From the NCBI RefSeq assembly GCF_002999335.1, contig NW_020312177.1, positions 1 through 54,397 on the forward strand: a DNA stretch of 54,397 bases, written 5' to 3'. Positions 11,437-22,515 of this stretch are shown piece by piece. A model generated the notes under the pieces. The model made no database searches. It saw only the letters and a list, made by a program, of their open reading frames with translations, and was not told the DNA's origin. How positions within the stretch are numbered: position 1 is the stretch's first letter; each line of letters opens with the position of its first letter. Source of the stretch: Cyclospora cayetanensis (lineage: Eukaryota; Apicomplexa; Conoidasida; Eucoccidiorida; Eimeriidae). A program made the position numbers and the translations under genes.

Positions 11437-13975
11437 TTTCATAGAACGTCTTTTGGTAAATTGGAATTGTAAATGTATTAGCTCGACTGCATCAGGAATT
11501 TGACTGAGATTTGTGTTGCCCTGCCAAAAAGGGTTGGGTGGGTGTTTATTCGGATGAAATCCTAATTTTGTGCCGAAAAGTTCAAGGATGCCTGCAGCAC
11601 CAACGGCGCACGCTTCAGCGGTTGCGGGAAAAAATGTACTATGTAAAAGCAAGCACGCGTTTTACAAGAACAATGATGTACCTGGGATTCTGTGTTTCGG
11701 TTGCAGTAATTGGGCCAAAACCGGCAAGGTATGAAGCAAGGATGATGTAGCCTTTTATTTTACGCACCCGCAACGACGTTACGAAAGTCTATGGGCTTGC
11801 AGCCTAATAAGATTTCTCTAGTCGTGTGGTCTCATCACTGCTCCCTTGACTTGGTGCGAAAGAAGAAACAACTGTTACCTGGACTAGACAGGCTGATGCC
11901 ACAGCAGGGACGCTCTGTCGCAGCCTTACAATTTCGTTGGCCCTCGTGATGCCCAATGATAAAGTAAATACACGGAATTCTCGCATTTTATTCTTGTCGT
12001 TTTACCTAATCGAACAGCGGTGTACAGTGCAAGCAAGGAAGCTCTACGCGGTGTGGTATGGCGAGAAAAAATGCTGTCCACACTTGCATAAGCGTCAACT
12101 TACTTTTAAGACCGATCATCAGTATCTGATGTACCTTGCGAAGAGAGATAAATATTTTGCTAATCATAGGGCTGTTTTGCTAGCTTGGGTGCCTCCTCCC
12201 GTACGATTTGGCAGTAAAAGCCTACTAAGAATTTCACCGACCTGGTCACCAACACTGTCGCTCGACGCCAAAGCAATTCACTTTTCTGGAGCGCAGCCAC
12301 TCCTACTTGCGTTGATTTACGGTTTCTATCAGGTTTACTTGACCTTAATGCTTCTTACACGCACGCGTTCGCCACTACTGCCAAAATCCAGGATGGCAAA
12401 TATGTGGAGCAACTGCTAGGTCGATGCTGTTTATTGTCACTTACAACATAGCCAAGATTCCTTGCTTGTAGATCCCACTGTGATTCGCAGTGAAAATTTT
12501 TTCTTTCGGTTGATGAGTGGATACACGCGACAGCGAAATGCTCTGATATTCATTCTGGTGGCCTGGGTTGCGTCGCGAGCTAGAGGAGGATGCATTGTGA
12601 CGCCCATGTTCTCAGCAGCTGAGGCGGTACAGTCGTCCCAGACCAGACGTTTTGCAAAAGCTCTCCTTGACGAAATTTGGGCTGCCCTGGTTTGGACTCT
12701 ATTACTGGACTGCTGCCGGTCAAGGGTCAGGATTGTGCTAAAGTTGTTATCTGCAGCCTCAGCAGATATATCCCTTGCATCCCTTGCTCCAGCCCTGTCA
12801 CACCTCAGGAAGTCGTTCACTCACTCTTAACTCATGTCTAAGAGCTTCAAAGATTTACTAGGAGTATCACTAAAGATACGCATCCGAAGTTCACCAGTGC
12901 TGGCGTGTCTTTGTGGCGTCCCTACACACTTTGAGCTTAGAATGGTCACTGCTAAGCATGTTGAGGCAGATGGACAGGCACAGAGCGCCCATCACATTCT
13001 TTCGCAGTATTGAGACTCTGCTTATACAAATGCAATCGGTTGGCTCGAGGTTCTTCTTGGTGGTGAGTGGGTTTACGGTACGGCAGTATACTTTTCTACT
13101 CCTCGCTCTCTTATATCTTCAGTATACACCGAGGAGCCCCACTTTAGTCCAAGCGTGGACTTGGTGTTACGGAATAGGCAGCCACCCCTAGCAGCAGAGC
13201 GGCCCAGAGCATAACTGAATAGTGCTCATAAATTAATGTGAAAAGCTCCAGAGAGACGATCATAAGATGATGACAAGTGGCGGCTGGCTATGCTTTAAGA
13301 GCCTAGAAATTTTGTCCTAATAAATTAACAGATTTGTTAGGTGCACCAGAATGGATCCAGACAAAAGAAATATGCGACTCCTTGGATGTCAAAAGTATCG
13401 CTATTGGCTTCTAAACAACTCTCGACGCTTCTCCGGGTATCTACGGACTTCTCCACTCAGGCTGGTAATCTGTATGGAGGCGCACGATTCATGGAGAGGC
13501 ACGGAAGAACTAAAGTATAGGACTATTGGGTGCTGCGGAGACACTCGACGGAAAATATTAGCACAATTGTGTGGGAAGTGCCAACCTCAGTGGATGAAGA
13601 AGGACGAGTTGCAGGTGCGTGCAGGAGGCTTTGTGGCTCTGCTTGGCTCACAAAGCTAATTGCCATGGACGGGTATCCTCATGATTGTCATTCCCCAGCG
13701 CATGCTCTGTCTAAAATAGCTACCTTCATGCCTTAAAATCTTTCCGAACGGTATTGCTTAGGTGTTTTCCACACTCAAATTTATGCGGAGGCACTCTTAG
13801 GGATGTTGGTCCTACAATCTTTATGCCTCTTTTGGGGGTTGGAGGTCAACTATGCTGCATCCATCGGCAACACTTGCATGCAATCACTGTTCTGTGAGGC
13901 GCAAAAGCTCTGCTAAGACGGTGTGCATTTCGACTTCTTTGACGTAATATACTTGTCTTCTGGTTCCTTGTAGCA
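11121..13975 (+). mobile_element. Ty3/gypsy chromovirus pol remnant: RT, RNase H, integrase, chromodomain
   Basis: The order on the plus strand is as follows. Pre-RT is at 11121-11240. RT shows FPMPHIGSMLDKLHG (11369-11413), VYSDEILILCRK near 11536 and YVKAS...YLGFCVS to about 11705. RNase H shows LTFKTDHQYLMYL (12099-12137). The integrase core shows VVICSLSRYIPCIPC (12744-12788, decayed from the family VVVDRL..-type motif) and VTAKHVEADGQAQS near 12944-12987, around the catalytic Glu region. A chromodomain-like end, LIAMDGYPHDCHSPAHALSK, lies at 13656-13715. Stops and frameshifts occur throughout, so the element is dead. The 3' limit comes from noncoding similarity to 27720-27960. LTRs were not delimited. 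Confidence 0.8.
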
Positions 13976-16115
13976 GGCGGCGCACGGTTCTCAGTGCCCT
14001 GACGAGACCTAGACTACGGCACCGCTGGGGTCGTAGTGGTTTGGTCCAACGGTCGTTGTTGGTTTGTATGTGCCTCTTCTCACCAGTTTCCCTTTAAGGA
14101 TTATTGCGCACTTTGGCTTTATCATATCCCCTAAAGTCCTGTTCTTGCCTACCTCCTGCATGGCGTTAGTTTGGATACTGCTCCGCTTCTTCACTTGCAG
14201 TTGGCCACAACGTACCCGTACAGAGCGCGAGGGGCGGTATTTAAAATGGAAGCGGAATGTATAGCCAGCAATGCTATATTTGACCATTTTCTACTATTTT
14301 TTTACTGAACCGGTCCTAAATGAGTAAAAAGGAACGAACTGACTAATTGGTCTTTTTGTTAGAATATCTCACTGCACACTACTGTTCGCTTCGAATTGAA
14401 TAATTGGCTCGTCTATTAGTCTATCCTTTTTTTGCACAGTACTGCTAATTTGGCACGCAATGATACAATGTTGCGTGAGTGAGCTATATTCTATATGCAG
14501 CTAGTTATGAGTGCTCCTAGTTCTTAGAAGGTGCAGTACCGTGCACCCCGTGTGTCTCTTCCGCTTACGTCTGAAGCCGTGAGGGGTAGAATGAGGAAAA
14601 GGAATTCCTTTGTTTAGCAATTGATAACTTCCTACTCATTTTTTGTCTTAAGCTTAGGGCTACATCTCTCCCTGTGGAGCGATGCAACGTTAGAGGATCT
14701 GTAAAGACAGGTAGTTAGTATCGCAAAGCTGCTACGATGCCTGAACGTATCTTGCAGTCAATTTTGTGCTAAAACTTATCTATTCGTGCATAATTTGGGG
14801 GAAGCGGCCAGAGGTATGCTGGGAGAATGTGTGCTTTGTACCTTTGTTTTAAGTTACTCTGTGGAATTGAGTCTTGGGAAGGCCCAGAATGCATTGAGGC
14901 TGCAGCCATTGGTGCAGGTACTGTCCGTTCCTCCTTGTGCCGAAGACCCAGTGCGTTAAATTTAAGAAGAGAACATTTTTGAATAACAACATCAGAACAT
15001 GTCCTGCAGCTCTTTCTAGTACCTTCAGTGGGGTTTTTATGTTCTGCCTGACAACAGTACAACAAGTCGCATGCGTACTATGCCCATTGCAAAGACTATG
15101 AAACAAGACTGTGACATTTCTTTGGAGGCAGCCATTGTGCACTCTTCATAAAAACGCGAAAGAACCTCCACTACTCAACTTGATAAGCAGGATTGCACCC
15201 TTTGCTGCCATCGGGCCATTTCGTATGGGCGAGCAGCAACAGTATAACGGAGTAGCGACTACTTCAAAAAGACATCCGGACTCCTTCCTAGAGCCAAGAG
15301 TACATCAACTGATAAGCTACACAGGCAACAAGCTGCTCAAAAGGGCGTTCCATTTAGAGTCCACTAGAGTTCTACAGACACGATCCAGCAAAACTTTAGT
15401 TTAGCACTAGGATTGGTATTTTGTTGGCCAACTCAATCAATGAATGCCAGTCAGGGAAAGTGTCTGTTTCTGCTACTTTGCAACCATATTCTAGGTAGTT
15501 ATCCCTGAATTTGGTGCAGCCGCCCCGGGGTTGTCCAAGGTAAGCGCGGCCGAAGCCCTGCATCTGTACACCCCCGAGGAAGTGACCCCTAGGTTAGGCA
15601 AGCTTCGGCATTACAGGCCAATGCCCTCCAAGTATTTAGAGCAAGTAGAAATTAAACGGAGAAATTTGTAAAGTGGATGCTTTTCCATGCAGAGTAAAGG
15701 TAGATAGCCGCAGCTTGGAATCGATTGTTGCAGCACTGTCGTCAGTCCACGGTCCTGTGAAGGAGCAAGCCGGAATATGGTCAACATCTAATTCTTTTGT
15801 CAGAGACTTGAAATAGGTAATATGCTGAAGCAGCAAGGTGTAATAATTCACCCTATGATTCTCTCCCTTTACCCATGATGACTAGCCGGGGTGTGCGCCC
15901 AAAGGCTTGGAGACACTGTGGTTTCTCGCATGTGCCCTCGCTCACTATGACCTTTTATGCATCCAACCAAAAGTCTTCATCGAAAAATAAAATTTTCTAC
16001 CCCTCCGCTCTAAAAGTGGTTATTAATCAGTGTGATGCACTGCACAGCCACAGCAACATGTGCGCAGCTGTTAATTTCAGGTCAACGATCATATAAATCC
16101 CCACAACGCCGCACT
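13976..16115. other. Intergenic stretch without a supported gene
   Basis: AT-richer sequence with short reading frames only. The first part may contain the element 3' noncoding or LTR sequence. No conserved exon was recognised. The bases just before 16081 (TTAATTTCAG) look like a 3' splice site, so a 5' UTR intron of the gene at 16116 is possible. Confidence 0.4.
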
Positions 16116-16562
16116 ATGTCGTCTATTGAGCCTTTGGTTACAGTTACCCGGTGGGTGGGCTTCGTAAGCGGGGTCCTGACGATAATTTTATGGTGTTTCC
16201 AACTGTCCTCAACGTCGGCCTCGATCTCAATCGGAAGCGACCCACTGGCAGATGTCAACAAGGCGACCTGGCGCATGCAACTATTCTCCTTCGTGCCATC
16301 TGTCTTTATTGACGTGTGGACCCCCTTCGTCATGGGCGCAATGACTCTGATGTCACACTTTGCCTCATTCCACCTGGACTACCTTACAGTCAACTTTGCG
16401 CACTACTTTATTTGGTCTATGTTGATGGCCTTATTTGGCAATATTGGCTATGCTGGTGTAGTAGGGATTGTTGTGGCCTCGGTAACTCTGCTCGCAGCCC
16501 TCCTTAGCCTGATCTGCGTCGTCATGTACAAAGGCACCGCCAGTCTGAAGCTTGGAAGCTAA
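16116..16562 (+). CDS. Small four-helix integral membrane protein (possibly COPI-associated/TVP15-like)
   Basis: An intronless reading frame of 148 codons starts at the ATG opening MSSIEPLVTVTRWVGF. Four hydrophobic segments are visible at about residues 10-30, 57-80, 92-110 and 112-138, joined by short loops. The tail after the last helix is short and contains Lys. There is no signal peptide distinct from helix 1. Low-complexity insertions, common in the other genes here, are absent. The size and layout resemble Golgi COPI-associated (TVP15-type) proteins, but I see no diagnostic residues, so that name is a guess. A splice acceptor just upstream suggests a spliced 5' UTR or an earlier exon. 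It stands alone, 740 bases from the convergent FAM13-repeat gene. Confidence 0.6.
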   Translation: MSSIEPLVTVTRWVGFVSGVLTIILWCFQLSSTSASISIGSDPLADVNKATWRMQLFSFVPSVFIDVWTPFVMGAMTLMSHFASFHLDYLTVNFAHYFIWSMLMALFGNIGYAGVVGIVVASVTLLAALLSLICVVMYKGTASLKLGS

Positions 16563-17300
16563 TGTTCAAGCTTTCACACAATTCCTTTAAGCTGCACAAT
16601 TAACTGCAAACGTGACTTATGCATACTCAAATTCCGGTATCCCATGGTTCTGAAGCAAAGTTGCGCGCTGTAATTTCCTCGCGGCCTTTGAATCCACTTT
16701 TTTTCCTTTTTGCACCAAACTGCTGGCCACCCATGAAATGACCTTTCAATGTCAACCAAGCCCAGCAGACGACGTATCAGATGTTTTAGTCTGTGCTTTC
16801 ATTTGTGTGCTGAGCTCTGTGGAGAGCCGTCAGAAAGCAGCTTCTGCGCCTGGATGCTAGTGAACGAAGTTCACATACAGTCTAGACACCAGCAAAAGCA
16901 TCAGAGCCAGCTCTTAAGTTAACACGCTAGTTGGAAAACAGTGTTCTCCTGTTGTTTGGGGCTCCTTCTGTGTACTAAACAAGTATAACCTAGCCTCTTT
17001 AAAGTTGGCGCGTCATACCGCACACACTTCGTCCCCAACAGCCAACTTCAATAAAATAGCACAAACCGGCAATGGAAGCAATTCACATACTACCCACCAT
17101 CAGAACTCTCCCAAAGCTACGCGCTATGTCATAGTTGAGCACAACAGCGCTTTTCGTTTTCTTGGTCATCTGTTGACTGCCATTCTCCTTTTACCATACA
17201 AGCTACTACGGAAGACGCAATGCTGGGAGAGAACGGCCTTAAGCTGTTAGCAATCTGGGGTACAACCAACGGCAAAATTTTATGAATTTAACAGGTCGAC
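16563..17300. other. Intergenic region between convergent genes
   Basis: This lies between the 3' ends of the small membrane protein gene (plus) and the FAM13-repeat gene (minus). It holds only short reading frames of low protein quality, and presumably the two 3' UTRs. Nothing else was seen. Confidence 0.5.
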
Positions 17301-19573
17301 TTAGAGTTCTTGTTTCTGCAGAGCAATTGCGAGAGCGTCTATTTGCTTTGTGGTTTCCACGAATAGCTTGTATTCCTCTTGGACAGGTTCGATGTCTGCT
17401 TTCAGCCTCAAAGGCCTACCATGCTGCTCCTTGAATCGAATACGAAACTCTGCCAGTTTATCTCCCAAAACGCGACGCTCACGCTGAAGTTGGCGCAGCT
17501 GAGCAGTCATTTCCTCGCGTCGCTTCTGAAGTTGTTCCTGCCTCTCATAGGCAGATATCTTTGCACCTCGCTTCTCTGTAACACGACCAGGCGACCCAGG
17601 CGAGCCGCCATTTCGCTCCATCCGGCGGGCTGCCATGAGGCCTTGGCCCTCAGCAGACCGTACAGATCGGTTCTTCTTGAGCCGCTTGCTGCAACTTGTC
17701 GGCGACCTTACTTTGATGGAAGCAGTGCCATTCATAGTAAGAGGCCTGTCAGCCGTCATGCTCGAAAGGGTGATAGGGGCTGCGTCCGTTGGGATCTTCA
17801 CCACATTATCAGTGCTCTGCCCCACCTCCGCAGCGACTAGTTGCTCTATCGTTTGCTTGATTAGGTGATAGTACATATATACGGGCCTGAGAGCTTCCTT
17901 GTCTTGTTTCAGTGGCTGGCGTCCAAAGTGGGAAGCAAATGCAACATTGTATGCTTTCAGCTCTTCCTTCAGCTTCTTCTTCGTCAACTGCAGCTTTTGC
18001 ACATCGCCATCACCCCGAAAATAGCAAATAGACGAAAAGTCAGGTAGTCCGGCTTCGAACGAGGGGGATTCGGTGCTGGGGCCCCCAGTATATGGTGCGA
18101 CGTCCCATGGTTCCGCACGCAACCGCTCCTGGCAGCCCAACAGCCACTGAGCAGCAAACGCAGTGACCGGATCTTCTGCGCTGTTGCTGCTGTTGCAGCG
18201 AACCACAGCAACTGAAGCAGCAGCAGCGGCATTCGCTGACAGGCTGCCCCTCTCGAATCCGCATGAGGTTTTCTGAAAATACGCATAGAGCAACAAAGAT
18301 ACTATTGATGATGACAAACAAGGAGTTTGGCATACATGAGCCAAAGTTCGACGACCTTTTCTGAGGAAGTGGGTCTCGTTGCTTCAGGGTTTACCATGGC
18401 TATTAGACGACCTGAGGTCAAGGCCGTGGGGTTCTCTGTATGCTGTCGTTGCGGCTCTAGTGGTTTTTGTTCTGGCTTGGCTTGTCCATCCATCTCTTTG
18501 CGACATGATTGGTGCTTTTTGCTATTGACCAGTGCCCCAGAAGAACTTCTTACTACAGGAGCCCTTCTGGACTGAAGACCTCCTGGTGTTCCCTTCATAG
18601 CGCCGCTGTTGCTACTATCAAGACCTGAAAGCTCCTCTCTAGAACACACAATTGCCTGACGCTTCTGAGGAGGGCCCTCTGAGCGGACGCTTTGCCTCAC
18701 ACTAGTAGAATTCTTGGCCATTGGGGCGCTGGCTGAGACCTCCGCAGTGGCCCCTTTGCCCTCTCGTGAGGTGCCAAGAAATGCTCCCTGCGGAGCCGTG
18801 CGCCGTTTCATGGTTTTTGCCACAAGTGGAGCAGCTTTACATTGCCTTGTACGTCGAATAACATTGGATGGAAGCCGATGTTTATCCTGCTTCTGCTGGC
18901 CTCCAGCGCTGGGTGGCCCCGCAGCAGCACCAGAGTCAACTGGCGCCGTTGGTGTAATGCATCTTGCCTGGATCTGCTTAGCAGTTGAAAGGGGCAGAAG
19001 AGGCTTCTCACACTCCTGTACAATAAAGGCTTCTCTAGATGAATCATCGAGGTTCTCAACTGACATTGAAGTGGGTGGGGACACGGCAACACTTGCCTGA
19101 CCCTGCTGACATGCAGAGGCCTCCGTATCAATCGTGGAGCTATGGCAAGCATCCTTGGATGTCTGAGCGGCAGCAGTGGACGCACTGCAGCAGCCCCGAG
19201 AATACTCTGAGTATGCTACGGGCAATGACTTTTCTTGTGTAGTATTGTTGGAGCGAGAGTAGCTCCCCCGAGAACTGCGGAAGGTAGTTCCACCGCTGCA
19301 TGAGCTTGGAGTGAGGGCAGCATCTCCTGCTGCGCTTAGGCTCCTCCAGTCTTGGTCGCCAGCTGCCTCCTCAAGCAGTAGATGCATCGGAATCGGTGCA
19401 GCTTCTGCCTTCTTAATAGATCCCAGCAGTAGCAGCTGATCCAAAAAATGAAGACCCGGTTCCCCTACATCTTTCACCTGTGTGGTCAGCAGGGCCTCAT
19501 GGGGACTTGAAGAGAAGCACCAACTCTTGACTGAGTTCTTGAGCCCGAGTGCAACTTGCAACTGCTCAGCCAT
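17301..19573 (-). CDS. Protein with two FAM13-type conserved repeats and a long disordered N-terminal half
   Basis: Proposed exons are 19573-18320 and 18272-17301, joined in frame across a 47-base intron (GTTTGT...TTTCAG), giving about 741 residues. The N-terminal half is Ser/Thr/Ala/Gln-rich and looks disordered, with several basic patches. The C-terminal half has two related units. The first contains KLKEELKAYNVAFASHFGR...KDKEALRPVY-like residues (coding near 17980-17870). The second contains KLAEFRIRFKEQHGRPLRL and a following YKLFVETTKQI (near 17470-17330), preceded by a strong coiled coil of E, Q and R. This double unit is the hallmark of the C-terminal domain of vertebrate FAM13A/B proteins. 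There is no RhoGAP domain. The molecular role is unknown, and the intron is short enough that its exact borders are uncertain. Confidence 0.75.
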
Positions 19574-20789
19574 TTCAGAACCCCAAGAGGTAAAATGTGG
19601 AGAGGGCAGATTACGGATGAGACTCTCCTATTTATAGATTTGTTTGACGACATGACTGCACGGAGCCATCCTTCTGTGCCTTGATGAAACCACAAAATAC
19701 CCGCTGATTGGCTACGGGGTAACAGAAGCCCGCAAAGATGGTTTTTCTGGTTTTTCTTTGGGCCCTACAGCACATTGATGTCTTTCACACACAAAAAGGC
19801 ATTAATTTGTCGCCTATGGTGTGCTGTTTTTGAGGCAGTTCCCTACAGGTAGGGTGGTGTTGTGGATGGTGGTTGGGGCTAATAATGCCGCAGTCACGGC
19901 ATTGTGTCCTTTTAATGCATAATATCCATACAGACCTCTCTGGGTGAACGTCTGTCAGTGTTTGACTCATGGGGAGAGGAAATGCTCGATTAGATTGTGA
20001 TATTCAACCGACGCGCATGAGAACGACAGCGGCTTGCTGGACCATAGCCTCCGCATCTGTGGCTTCCTAGGTTCCCTCCCCTTAGCATCACGGGTTACGA
20101 TAACTACGGTTAGTTAAACAACAATTCCATTCTACTTATGGCATCATGTCAGCTATTCATATTGACAAATAATGATTACTCCAAGGGGAGCCCTTCCAGC
20201 ATTCGCCAATTGGCTGGTGACAGTATAGGGGAGAGGTGCATGCAAAGATAGCGATAGCATAGAACTCACACAAGCGGTAGAAGGTACTACCGGTCTGAAG
20301 GAAATCGGCCTTTTTCCACCCTTTGAAACCTCAGGTCAGCATTGTATTCACCGAAAGTCTGTTACTCATCTAGCCACCCAGGCCCTAGAATTGTTTGTCA
20401 TAATGAGGAACCGTACGCGAAATAGGGACTCCTGTGCGTATATCAGCTCTCTAAAGGAAACCTTAACGATTCAGATCGGCAGTCCCTCTTTCTCTTAAGT
20501 GAACTCTCGACTGTGAAAAGCATTCGAAGTTGAGACCATTTGTAGCGCGCTAGGGTGGACGTAGGCACTTTTTATTCGTTACGCTACTTAGTGAAGACCC
20601 AACTTGGGATTTACCAATTAAGTTGTTCATCGCTTATGCTACTGCAGAGCAGTGTTAGCTAGATGCAAGAATACGCAATTGTATGTGCTTGTTGTGCCAG
20701 ATGCTACAGCCATGACAAGGCACAATTACTACGCATAGTCAGAGAGTGTAAGATCCAAAAGGAGTTGTAAGGCAGTGCATAAGCGTCCT
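19574..20789. other. Intergenic, likely promoter side of the FAM13-repeat gene
   Basis: No conserved exon was seen. The first few hundred bases precede the minus-strand gene starting at 19573 and should hold its promoter and 5' UTR. No motif is assignable by eye. The right border is where a minus-strand retroelement remnant begins to be readable. Confidence 0.45.
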
Positions 20790-22515
20790 TTCTGTGGCAG
20801 GGGCCTTCAATGTCCAGGGGACAGATTGCTTTTTGTTGGGTAGATCATCCAAGGGTCTAGCCTCCGATCAGTCCCGGAATTCAAAGTTCGGTGTGAATCG
20901 CCCTTGCCGATGCGTGAGGGCTACGCCATGCTGGCTTCAAATTTTTGGCTCTCCGGGCTCAATTCATGAAGCCGGAAAAACAAATCCCCGAAACAACTGT
21001 TTTCATGAAAAGCGGATGCTGACATGCCTTCACCTAAGCACACGACTTAGGATCTATAGGTTTTCCTGAACATTTCCATCAAAGACCAAGAGGCAGGCCA
21101 TGTGGATACCAATGCAGCCGTCTCGTAGACTTGTAAAATTCATGATTCAATATCCATTTAGTTCAGCTGCGGCACTTGTGACAACAAACTGTATGTATGC
21201 TTCTCCATATTGCGAGTGCCACTGTGAAACTTATTCTTGAGCATGGTATCAGTGTGAACATGGATTTGTAAAGGAGCGACTGTGTGGCCAGTGCTCAGTA
21301 GGCTGTTAGTTCGCGTAATTATGAAGCGGTTCACCAATCTGGGGCATAGACAATGTCTGCTCCACAGTCATCTTGCTAAGGGGCTTGAAGGTATGCAGAA
21401 GGCAACCTTCCGTCCTCTTTCGGCACCAATGCCAGCTGCTCTTTTAAGTCGCTGGTCAATTCCTGCAAGTCCTTGGTTTTCACTCAGACGCCCGCCTGCC
21501 ATTCAGTCTTTTTCTCATGTTGTGAAACCTTCCGATGCAAGTGCACGATTTCAACATAGAAGCCACTTTGAATGCTGACAGGACCCAATTCCGATTCCAA
21601 GAGGCATTTTACTGCCGTAGCTTGCCAATCCTTGCGCTCTGCCTACGGTCATTGAATCCGAGCATAGAGTCTGCCCAAACAAGTGAGCTGGTACAGTGAA
21701 TTTCTGCGCCGATTCTCAGATAATAGATAAACTGCGCTTCCAGTCTCCATTAACGCTAACACGTTTTAGCCGATCGATTGAGGCTGTATCAATATACGAT
21801 TGACCCGGTCGGTCTCCCATTGCAGTTCTATGCATTGTAGCCCCGCCTCACCGAGCCGCAGCCTGCGTTGGGTGCATCTCGTTTCCCTGATGCGCCTTCT
21901 TCGCTCTCCAAGCAGTCTGATTGCGGTGGACAAGCTTCCGTTGCTCGCTTTTCATGGCTTTTTGCATGATCGCGTAGCTCCGGTCTATATGACCCAATCT
22001 CCCACAACAGAAGCTGGTGTGTTGTTGGACGCTGTGTGGGGCAGCATAGCAGCGAAGGTGCTTTTGTGGCTTCCATTTCTTACTTACACAAGACTTCAGG
22101 CTAGAGCTGGTTGGCACAAACCGACATCTGTAGGCTCTAAATGCCGCTGGCCCTTCCGTCTCAGCCAAAGATGCAGTGGTTGCCCTTACTTGCCCCTGCA
22201 ACCTCAGGCAGTTCATGACATGCGAAATCCCCACTAGTCGCTTGTTCGATCGCTGACTGATTGCCCCGTCCTGTGACCACCCAGCTTGCTATATTTCAAA
22301 GGACTTTGAAAACGATTCACATATAGAGCGTCTATTCGTCTGCGTTGTGATTTGAGGAACAAAGTTTCATAGTTCTTGGTATTCAGTGTATTGCTGGATC
22401 TCCCTGCTTCCGCTCTCTCAATTCTTCCGAGACTGCTATTGGGCTGATCTCTGCATGAACAATGAGTCAGGGCTTAGATGAAGGCTTCAACTGCAGTAAT
22501 CCTTGCAGGTAGACG
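20790..22515 (-). mobile_element. Ty3/gypsy gag to RT remnant, second copy of the 1.2-2.7 kb sequence
   Basis: On the minus strand from 22515 it reads a gag-like tail, then a degenerate zinc knuckle HTSFCCGRLGHIDRSYA near 22024-21970. In the knuckle the first and last cysteines of the CCHC pattern are changed to Ser and Tyr. A pre-RT stretch around 21560-21400 follows, then the RT start with TVEQTLSMPQIGEPLHNY near 21365-21310, a VSQWHSQYGEAYIQF stretch near 21225-21180, and a weak RT thumb segment near 20960-20900. Long blocks match 1190-2712, for example around 2017-2100 and 21819-21900, with substitutions throughout. No RNase H or integrase follows, so the 3' half is missing. Stops in all frames show it is inactive. 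Confidence 0.75.
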
